NCBI GenBank assembly: GCA_000727475.1
Contig: KL647291.1
Span: 2,347,579 to 2,411,578 of the forward strand
Source of the DNA: Sarcocystis neurona
Taxonomy: Eukaryota > Apicomplexa > Conoidasida > Eucoccidiorida > Sarcocystidae
Reading direction: 5' to 3'
DNA length: 64,000 nucleotides
Shown here: positions 46,901-58,300 of the stretch, piece by piece
How positions within the stretch are numbered: position 1 is the first letter of the stretch
Layout: every line of letters begins with the position of its first letter
The notes under the pieces: model-generated
What the model saw: only the letters and a program-made list of their open reading frames with translations
Told to the model about the DNA's origin: nothing
Database searches by the model: none
Made by a program: the position numbers and the translations under genes

Positions 46901-49900
46901 GACAAGAATGTCCGCCGCTAGCCGCTGACATTCCACATATCCTCACACCTCATGTCAAAAGCCCATCGATGCATATTGCTGGGATGAAGTCATACGCTCC
47001 ACGGTGGAACCAACGGCGTGTCTGGAGACTTCAGTATTACACGGGAACGCGTGACATATTCGAACCTATAATGGAGAAAGCAGCAGCATGGCACTTAAAA
47101 TATAGAAACCCGGTCGGCACACGATACGCAGAAACGGACATTACCTCCGAGTTTGAGCACAAAAATGATCCGCAAACACGGGCTAGTCGCCAACACGTGT
47201 GAATTACGTTTAAGAACTAACGTCTCTTGGGTACGAAATTTGTCAGAGGGTAACATCTCTCGTGCAAGCTGCATGCACACCTTTCTTAAGTAACAGCGCA
47301 GCGGGACACCGGCCACCAGGTAGCGTCGTCAGAAATGTATGTATACGCGTATTTGTATACATATCTATGTATGTATATATACATGTATATATATATTTAT
47401 ATCTTGAATAAGTGTATCTGCATATGGTTCACGCATATGGTTGTGCACTGCTGAGAGTAGATTAAGCCCGTGGGAGCGTAAGCGTTCGCTCACAGAACGA
47501 ACGGTCCCAACGACATACACTGAGAGACACACAGGGAAGTACTAGACGACGGAGTTCCAAAAAAGAAAAAGAGAAAGCGTCATACGTAACTTGCATTTTA
47601 CACAGCGACAGATGGACGTGTGATGTTTCAGCAGTTATTATACGGTAAGGTTTTCCACACCTTAGTTCCGAAAAAAAGAGAGAAAGCGCCATACGTAAAT
47701 TGCACTCTACACGACGACAGATGGACGTGTGACTTTTCAGCGGTTATTATACGTTAGGGTTTTCCACACTCAGAAGTCACAGCAAGTCCAAGTGACGGCC
47801 GGAGCTGGCGACCGCCTGCAGTCTGCGGCGCATACTACAATTAGAATCTGTAGCACGTCGACACTCCGGTTCACACGGGCACGAAAAAGCATCGCTGACC
47901 ATGCTCGGGGCATCAGATGCACTTAACCGTATTATTGTTTGACTTGCTCGACTCGATGCAGAACCTACGTCAAACGTGCTGGAAAGGTCAGATTGGTGAA
48001 TCATTCTTTATGATGAACTGGAGTTTTCCAGTTTCTGAGCTGCAGTGTCCACGCGGCTGTTGACGTGAACCTCTGCAGTCCCGCAGTGGCAAGGATGTCC
48101 AAGCTGCCAGGATACATCACACCAGCAAGAGAAATGTCACAGACTAGCCGTGCGTACGTGTTCTGGCGCAGCACAAATGTGAAAACCCGTTTAACGCCTG
48201 CAGAACAGACTGTACCTTTGGCAGTGCAGTGACAGAGGCACAGAGGTCGGTGTGTCGATGTTCTGACTTGCGACTTTCTTCTGCAAGACGGGTAACGTGG
48301 TGCGTAGATTCAGTATAACTAACCGGAGCCGACAACGTGAAGAGTCAATAATAAGCTGTTTAGAACCGGTAGAAATCAGACGCCGTCCAAGTAACTCGCT
48401 AGAGGTTTACAGCGGTCGACTAGAACTGCGTGTATTCGTAGATAGTCCTTCCTCTACTCGACAAAAACTAGATGAGACTCATCCAGACAAACGCCGTCTC
48501 CACGTAGTACACATACGTATTCACGCCTACAACTAATTGGTCAAGCGACAAGGTTGATATCAAGGAGACACGGGACTTGTGAGATGCGACTGTGTACTCG
48601 ATACAAAAGCGGTTCGATGTGTGCGAGAACAAGATGTACAACTTGGACCTGAGGCGGCAGCTCAGAGTGTGGCTGGCTGAGATGCGCTGCCAAATATTTT
48701 ACTACTCTTCGTGTTAGCAAGTCTCTCAACTGACGGTGTGGAAAACTGGAGAACTTGCAACAGAGCATATTTTAAACGTGGTGCACTAGAAACACAGTGC
48801 AGCCCTGGCACGTCATTGACAAGATACCGTGCGAGAATGCAAATGGGGTGCACGCACATCTCATAAAGTGGGCCAAACTGAATTTGGCCGCTCCGTGGTG
48901 ATAAAGGCACAGTACATTTAGAGGGCCGCTACAGATTCGAAGAATGGTCATACATATGTTCGAAAGAAAAAGTGGTGAAGTGAGAGTTTCCCGGGGCTCG
49001 AAAGCAGGCTCTCGGCTGTGGGTACTTTTAAGTGAGGAGTCGACTGAGTGGAATTCGCGCTGCGAGGCAGAGTAGGACTTCCCTGCGGCTCGACAGCTTG
49101 CTTTCTGGATCCTCTAGTCTGATTTCGTAGAAAGGACCGCCAATAACGCGGCATCCACCCTGTAGAACGTGAAGTTGGTTTTCCTCCCTATCGATCAAAA
49201 ACTCGCACTAATGCCTGGAAGACGGCCGTCTGAGCACGCGTAGACGCCTTCTGAGCGATATGAGGAAATACCGTATATCACGCACGGCAATTGTTACTTG
49301 GACGATGTCCGTTAAAACAGCACCGCTAAAAATCTAGCATATCACGTCCAAAGAAGACAGCCATTCTGGCGATCTGCCAAGTTTGCTATATGATCATGGA
49401 TAGCACCGCCGCTGAAAATTCGCCATCTCACTTACACCGACAGCGACTCTGGCGGTTTGACGAGGTTGCGGTGTGATCGCGGACAGCAGTTTGTGGCACA
49501 GAATACGGAAGCCGAAGCTTCTGTTCTTTGCGGTAGTAGCGTCTTCTCTTTTCATAATAACGTGCTGGCTTCACGAGTTGTAGTTATGTCCTTGAAGAGG
49601 AAAAGTAACAAAATTCTTCTTCGGTGACCACTAAGTGTAGCCCCCAGCACTGACACTTTTTTGAACAGTACAGAGTTCTCCTTCAACAACCATATTGCTG
49701 TGCCAAACTATATACACGTTCTGCTTGCCGTGGGAGTATTACCACATGAATATCGAAAAAGATCTTGGATTAAGACAAGACACGTTTGAGTGCTCTTTTG
49801 TACGTGGACTACTTAATGCACTGGGGTACACCGCACACACAGTACTTTTGCACACGCACGCAGAAGTCTATTGTAAGCAGGGGACAGACAGTCCCACGGA

Positions 49901-50646
49901 TCAGGGATGTATCTTCAATGCGTCAATGAGGACTCCTAGCGGTCTTGCCAAATGTAGCGCACAGACTGCTTCCCACGAAAGGGCGCTAGACACTTTTCTC
50001 AAAAATTGACCGCCGCTGCTTAAAGTTTACAGGTTTATGCGTGGTACGCAGTGCGACATGCAGCAAAGAGTACCTGAACTGAGCGTACTGAGTTCTACCT
50101 ACACCTGTGCATACATAGGTACTTTACACGCGAAAACAAGTATCTGAGTACACCACCTTTATAATAGGACAAGTCTGGTGCGGCAAGGCTAAAAGCACTC
50201 ACATTTTCAAGTAATGTACAACAACGATTCACGTGATGATAAGCACAACGCCATATTCTCCCGCCTAGCCAGTCGCCAGATCCCCTCCTGCCTGACTATC
50301 TGTAACATTACTAAGGGCGAGTAAGTCACCTTTGTAGCTGAAACAGTGTCGAAGAGTTACAGCATTCGACTTCGGCAACTGCACTAAATTCACACACCGA
50401 GTTAATGCGTGCCTCAACGCAGCGCCTGCTCAGTGACCTGCACACCTGCATATGCTACGAACCTTTTCTTGACTGGTTAGGCTGTGAAACGCCCCAGTCT
50501 TCCTTACCTGGTGGAACACGTGCGCATATCTACCTACGTAGACACACAGAGGCCCGTACACTAGTAGCAGCGCCCGTACCCAAGTAGCAACTGCGTGCAA
50601 ATACCCATCCATGCGCACACATAAACATGAAAAGCGGTTAAACCCT
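46900..50646. other. Third repeat-poor, ORF-poor segment
   Basis: About 3.7 kb with even base composition, no CAG runs and few microsatellites (a TATG patch at 47340-47405). Stops are frequent and no frame reaches 110 codons apart from one of 132 codons at the left edge. It separates the TLS1 5' end from the 3' end of the next gene. Confidence 0.55.
47554..47772. repeat. Tandem duplication of a 111-bp unit
   Basis: Two diverged copies (47554-47664 and 47665-47772) share blocks such as GACAGATGGACGTGTGA and GCATACGTAA-like ends, and both finish with TTTTCCACAC. Confidence 0.85.
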
Positions 50647-50952
50647 TTATTTAGTAGGGTCTGTCCAGCCCCATTCTTCTGTTCCGGCTGGCCAGTGCAC
50701 ACGATTCGGCGGCGCCCATAGCGGCTTCCAGTCGGGCCCTAGCCAGTGCCATTTTCCGCTCTTTCCTCGCAACTGCAATAACGGCGAAGAAAAGTACGGA
50801 CGAACGAAAGAATAGACAGGCTGCCACAAGGCAGGAAAGTTATTAACGTAACGATTATATTCCACAGAATTATACACACACAAATCATCCCTGTACAGGT
50901 ACCTACACAGACCCACACACACACACGCAGACCTGCGCATGTACGGATACGT

Positions 50953-50983
<31 letters not shown>

Positions 50984-51700
50984 AATATACAAACACACCT
51001 GCATTCACATTTACGTAGAAACACATACATACATATACATAGATACATATGTTCATAGGTAGTTGCTTGCGCAGATATAGAGAAACGGAGATACAAAGAT
51101 ACGTGCCTAAATACATCAGCAGACACGGCCACAGCTACACCAGTGGACATATACAGAGATACAAGCGTATAATATATTGCCACATCTATACACATGTTCT
51201 TATATATATATATATATATATTTGTATATCCATACGTGCATACATTATACTTGGAAATTTGTTTATAGATAGCTAGGATATCTAGAAGTCCTTATACGCG
51301 CGTGTGACTTATTCACCCATACTTACGAGTTGTCTACGCCCACTGTTACACAAGATGTGTACATGCTGCACACATTTACGTACTGACATACCATAATGGG
51401 CTTGCCACCTGGGCGTCTCTTCGCCGTGCGAAAGTGCACCGGCACAAACTGGTGCGTTCCACCCTGCAGAAAAGTAGACAGAACACGACTAATTTAGCTG
51501 GCCAGCTGAAAATCTAAGTCGTGCAGGTACCTAAACAGATGCAGAGACGTGACCGCTCCGCTGGCCGACATTGAGATCTACACTTCGTAGTTAGCTGAAG
51601 AGTATAATTAGTCGCACCAATATAAAGAGAGCCAGACACAGAAAGAGAGCCTTTCAAAGGGGCGAGAAAGAACCTGTACGCTGTCATACATATATCCGTA

Positions 51701-51734
<34 letters not shown>

Positions 51735-54700
51735 CATATACGTGTCTATAGAAACATATACGATATATACATATATGTATATATATGCTGAGATACGTGC
51801 CGATCCGCAGGAGCCACGACGCTGTGTCTGCATTTGGGTGTACGCATCGCAATGAAAAGAGACCAGCCAACTTTGTGGTCGGCTCAACAGAAAGAATAAC
51901 ACAAGAAACACTCGGGACTTCTCTGTCTCGGCAAGTTGAAGACGTGTCTCACTTATTAACGGCATTCTGTGTAGATGTAATACCCCTCTCAAGGGCAGGC
52001 AATTATTTTCAGCAGCTACGTACACAGCTGCGCCGGACCTGCAGCAGCACAGCTTACTGTGCTGCAGTAAGCAGCACCAGCAGGTGCTGCTTACTGCCAC
52101 AGCTACTGCTGCTTACTGCCACAGCTACTGCTGCTTACTGCCACAGCTACTGCTGCTTTCTGCCACTGCTGCTGCTGCCTACTGCAGCAGCTGCTGCTGC
52201 TCCTTTCTGCTGTTGCTACAGCTGCATCAGCTGCTGCTACTTCTATTACGTGCTGCTACTGGTGCTGCCGCTGTTGTGCCTCCTCGTCTATTTGCACATA
52301 AATTAAGTCCACTCCACAACTGCTATCTACGGACTGTACCCTGGCGACAGACCAATATGCGTACACCAGCAGATCCAGCTGCACGTCTATATCCATATAC
52401 AACATGGCTGCCCGCCTGTAAACACACATGTCTCCTTTACAAATATACGACGTGGCCGATGTGCCACAAGGCGGAGGGGACTAGCTAGCTAGCCAACAAA
52501 TCTTCTGGAATATGCATATATGTGGTCTTTGCGCCTGTGTGTATCAAACAGGTACACCTATAGCACACGTATCTGCAGCAGGTGCACGCACACACCTTTA
52601 ATATACATTTCTGCGAATGTGTTTGTACATCCGCAATACCCACGTACATAGAGGTACCTGTGCATGCACACCTCTGCGTATCTGCAAGACGACGAATGTG
52701 CACACATATGTGTACAGATTGAAAATAAGGATTGATAGCAGTGCTCCAGCGCAGCAAAACGTCTTCCCACAAGCGTTGATGCAGAAGAAAATTGTTCCGC
52801 ATGCGCCTCTTTCTTTCGTCCCAGCAGCAGCAGCGTCTGAAGGCGTGTCTGAGTTTGTGTACCGACGACACGTGGAGGACGCACCGACGTATGCCCGTTC
52901 AACAGCGGCAGCAGCAGCAACAGCAAAACGAGACCTGCTCTCCCACCAGCAACTGGCGTCATGTTCATGCGTGTACTTCCCACCAGCAGCAGCACCGCAG
53001 CAATGCAAGCAACTGCATCCGCGTATGTCTTCCCTGCACCGCCGCGTAGGACGAAGCGGATTCAAGTCTGGACGGGACAACGATGTTTCTTTCAGACGTG
53101 TGTGTGACTCTCCTCACACATCCAGAGAGAGAGGCAAGTCTGGATAGTTAGGTGTCTGTATACATGCAGAAAAAGTCAAGTGTAGGGCCAAGGACTCACC
53201 AGCATGCAACGAGATCTACGAATACTTATAACTGCTGATACAGAGTAGTTCTTCCTACACGTATGTACAGCTTTGCGTATGAGGCGCAGCTGTGTACCTG
53301 TCCACTGACCAGTCCATACATCCACGTGCGCATACCCATTATATCCAGACGCGTATACCTCTGTCTAGGTGCGCGTTTATATTGATGTGGGAGGGTTAGC
53401 GGAGAGGCAGGCATGAGTCTCTGTGTGTTTGTGTAAGAAGGAAAAAAAGACAAGAGGAGAGGAAGCGGAACGGCAACAAAAAAAGATGTACGAAACGCCT
53501 CGCAGGTAGGGGGTCACGAGTGAACAGCAGAAAGAAGCAAAAAATAAGTCGAAGAGACAAGAGCGCGAACCCACCATGACTGCTAGTTCTGCGAGGCTTC
53601 GCTGCACCAGCGGGTCTTCAGGCCCTACACAACAACCGCAACACGCAGCCGCAGCGCGACAGTTCATGCGTTGCGGAACACCAAAATTCACGCAGAAACC
53701 ACTCCGATAGACAGCAACATAGTGAATTCTACGATACACTTGATGTAGGCATATATACATATATATAGAGAGAGAGGTGCCCGTGTCTGTCTCTCTCTCC
53801 CTATATATATACATATATATTTCTTGCTCTCTCTCTATATATACATACATGTGTATGCATCCTTCTCTGTCTCTCTAAATATGTATATATATATATATGG
53901 ATATATTCTTGTTTCTGTCTCTCTCTACATATATATATATATGCATGTACTCTTTTCTCTCTTTCTATATATAGATGTATACACGTATTTCTGTCTCACC
54001 ACACGCATACTCATGTGCGTATGCATGTGTATGTGTATAGTTGTATGGGTGTCTTTTCACTTCTATACGCATATAGATAGAAACGTCAAAGACACGTATA
54101 CATCCACGTGTGTCAAATACAACCACATATGCGGAACATTGTTCATATAAATATATATAGATATGTGTGTGTAAAGCTCTCTGTTTATCTTGCTCGCTAT
54201 CTCTCCACAAGCACACATACGCATCTGTGTAAACCTGTGCAGGGTGTTATCCTTCTTCAGGTGTGATACAAAATAACACACATATGTACATCTATGTATA
54301 TATATATATATATATATGTGTATATCCATATAGTCACACACACACACACACACACACACATACAGCAGAAGATATATATGTGTGTGGAGGAATTTGGTCT
54401 TCACCTTGACTTCCTCTGTCTTTCACAGTTCTTCTGCACCTGCGTCGAAAGAAACCCTTCTTGCTGCGCTGCACGTGACGCTCTCCCTTCCTCGTGTCCC
54501 GCGTATTTACTTCTTTTTATTCGTTCGTTTCATCTCCTTCTTCTGCCATTTCATCCCCCCCTGCGTCCTTTCGTTTCCGTCTTGTCCTTCTCCGTCTCTC
54601 TGCTTTTGCTTTTCTTGCTTTTCTTCCTTTTTTTTCTTCTCCTTTCTGTTCTGGTCTTTTTTTTCTTCTTCTCCCTCCCTTTCGTCCACCCCTTCTCCGT

Positions 54701-55342
54701 TACACTGCCCTCTACTACTTGCAACTGCTCTCTGCCTCGCTTTCTGAAACTTGTACTTTGTTCACGCTCTACGCCTTCTCCTCCCCCTTATCATCTGCTT
54801 GTTCTCCACATCCTCCTGCGTCTTCTGTGTGTGGCCTTACTGCGCCGCCTTCTCTCTTTTTATTCTTTTCCTCGTCCTTCTGCTTCTTCTGTCTTTCGTT
54901 CTCTTTTCTCTGCCTCTGGCTTCTACGTCGCCTTGCGCGCCGTTCACGCTATTGCTGCTGCTGCCGCGTCCCCCTTTCCCTGCCTGCTACCAGGCTGCTG
55001 CTGCTCTTTCTCGCGGCAGCAGCAGCAGCAGATCGCATATGCACACACGCACAGGCAGACGTTGATCGCCTGCCAGTGTTCGCTGACGTAAGCAGCAGCA
55101 AGCGCGGTACGAATTTCCACCAATAGGAGGAGGAAATTTCATTTCACTGTATACAAGCCAGGGGAGTAATATCCTCCCGGTCATCCACAAATATAGCTAG
55201 ACTGTTCTGTGCGAGATATGAGTATCCATATACAAGTTCCTCTCCCGTGCGACTCTTTCTACACACAGCAGTATATTTTTGCTCGCATACATAGATACAG
55301 ACGAGTAACTCTACCTACGTATATCCACACATACACCTATAC

Positions 55343-55374
<32 letters not shown>

Positions 55375-58300
55375 CTGTCTGCATACAACCGTACATCGCT
55401 TTCCAAATCCTTCCCTATACATACGCCTTTGTGCATCACTTCGTACCTACGTGTGACGCTCTTTTGATGTACAGCTCTGTCCTTCTATACAAATTCACAT
55501 ATATATATATATATATGTATATGTACACACATACCTCTGTATATAGACGTTGATCTAACAAGCATATCTTAGTTTGTATACATACCTTTCTCAATATTGA
55601 TCTTTCTTCTCGTAAAACTCTACGTGTATATCTGTCTCCATCTCTGCCGACGTACCTCTCTCCATCTCTCTCGAAAAAGAGAGGATCACAAGTACACAAC
55701 CGTACACATATATTACATGCACATATATATATATATACTTACATCCACACATATACGTATGTGTGTGTATATATGTATGTACACGCGTATTTACATATTT
55801 ATACATGTAGGGTTGGCGGGAAAGAGCTGGAGAGCGACAGACGTAACCCAAGCTGACTGCTTTGCATATATACCTTTCTTTTACTTCTTTGTTGCCAGTG
55901 TTTGCCCGTGTCTTACCTAACGCAGCCAACATTGTCATAAGGAACGTACGAGCGGGCCAGCCACTTCTCTCGGTGTTCAAGTGCCGCAGTAGAAGTTCAT
56001 CTCCTACTATTCCTGCTGCTCCTCCTGCTGCTCCCGTTGTTGCTGCTCTTCCTGCTGCTCCTTTTTCTTCGTCTCCTTCTCGTGCTGCTGCTGCTGCACC
56101 TGCCTTTCTTGTTGCTGTGTCCGACGGTGTTCCTATTCCTGTCTTCGCCGCTGCTGCTGCTGTTCCTCTTCCTCCTCCTTCACCTTCTTCCAGTTCTTCT
56201 TCCCCTTCCCTCGTAGCCATTCCACCTGCTAGCGCCTCTGCATTTCTTCCTTCGATTGCAACTGCTGCGCCTCTTTTACCTTCTGCGTGCGCTGCTCTTC
56301 TTCCCCCTCCTGCTGCTGCTGCTGCCGAGACATCTCGCAGGGAGGGAGCAGCAGCACCGGCGGCGAATTCATGCAGCGAGGCAGCAGGTGCAGTCGCTTG
56401 CGTGTTGCTTGTGCTCCTGATGGCTTGTGCCACAGCGGCCTCAGAGAATTCTTCGTTTTCCGTCCCCTGCTCTTCTCTGCCTTCGTAATACCTCTTCGAA
56501 GAAAAAGCTGCTGCATCCGCGCCTCTGCTTTCTAGAACGTACGAGCGCAGAGCAGCAGCCAGTGCTGCTGCTTTTGTTTGATGCTGTCGCTCAACGACAG
56601 CAGCGGGACGCAGCGGGGTAGTTGAAGAAGAAGAAGAAAAGAAGTGAGGACCTAGAAATAAACTACAGAAGAGACGGGCTCCTCTGATGCGATGCAGACG
56701 ACTTGCTGCTAATAGAGATCGCACATAAAAACGAGAGTCTCTTCCCCCTTCTGCTGCTGATGCCGAAAAACAGAACTCTGGCGGTGCTGCAGCACACGCA
56801 TGCAAACAGCAGTCCACCAAACACAGCAGAAGGCAAATTTGCTACCACCTACACATGTATATACAAATGCATATATGTATTTACGCAGATTTGTATATAC
56901 ATATACATAGATAAAGACATATATATTGTGTATGTATATGTATACGTATATCTATACATATACATATACATATACATAGATACATATATAGTCTGGATGT
57001 GTATACGTATACATATATGTATAGATACACATATATACGTATACATACATATAGTCTGTATGTACATACATATACGTGTATGTATAGATAAACATGCATG
57101 CATGCAAACATACATATGTGGTGTGTATATGTATGTGTACATGTACATACGTACACGTATATGTGTATAGACGGACATGCGTATGTAAATATATATATAT
57201 ATATATATATATGGATACAAGTAAATAGTTTTGTACCTACACACGGAGATATACACATATATATATATGTACATATGTATAGATAGATGAATAGACAGGT
57301 TATTACATATATATATACAGCCAGATAGATAGATCTATCGATAGAGATCTATGTAGGTATAGATATATGTGTATATTAATATATACGTATATTAATACAT
57401 ATGTAGACACGGGGAGAAAGTGAGACGAAACGTATATGTGGACAACACACCTGTACATACACGACAGCGTACAACGTCATCCTGACACATACGTAATACT
57501 GTCTCTGCAGACATATATCCATCTATGTGTGTGTGACCGGCTCTTGTACACGAACATATGCACTACACCATACACAAATATATACACATATATATAGGTA
57601 TGCGTATATACTAGTAGTTTAGATGTATCCGCAGATGCTCTCTCTGCGAGTACGTTCATATATAATCCGTCAACAGCATTCGGGTCAACATCCCCGAGTA
57701 CGTGACACATGTAGAGATGTGTTGTCTAGATTTACATAGGCGTCCCACTTTTTCCCCAGGCCCATGCATGCATATGTACACATATATATGAATCCGTGAA
57801 CATATGTGTCAGTCTCTCTACAGACGAGATAATCACCAGCGCACTTCTTTTTGAAGCACTCGCGTCACTGCTGCAGCAACTGAAGCACCAAAGGGCCACG
57901 TGCCGCGCCACCATAGACGCTCTCATGCTCCTGCTGCTGCTGCTATGCTGCCACTGTTGCCACGCTCCTGCTTCCTGCCAGAGGGTCGCTGCTCTCCTCT
58001 TGCTACTGTTGCTGCCGTGTTGCCGTGGCTCTATGCTGCTGCTGCTGCTGCTGTATTGCTGTCGCTGCTACCATGCCGCTTATGCCGCTGCCTTGCTGCA
58101 GCCCGAGGTGCTGCACCGCTTCTGCTGCTCTGCTGCGTCTGCCGCTCTGCTTCTACCGCTGCTGCTGCTGCTTCTACTGCTGTCGTTGTCTCTTTTTCTG
58201 CGCGCCTGCTGTAGCCGCCTCACCTGGCGGGGCTGCATGCGTTGGGAGAGGAACTTGGGGAAAAAGATTTTGGTCCACGGGGAGCTGCGGCTCAGGAGCT

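Noticed and set aside
47750..47762. A TTAGGGTTT word resembling the apicomplexan telomere repeat.
   Set aside because: Single occurrence inside a tandem duplication, not an array.
55862..56488. A 208-codon plus-strand ORF.
   Set aside because: Antisense to the long exon 56786-55917 of the minus-strand gene, which has a GTAAGA donor and phase support.
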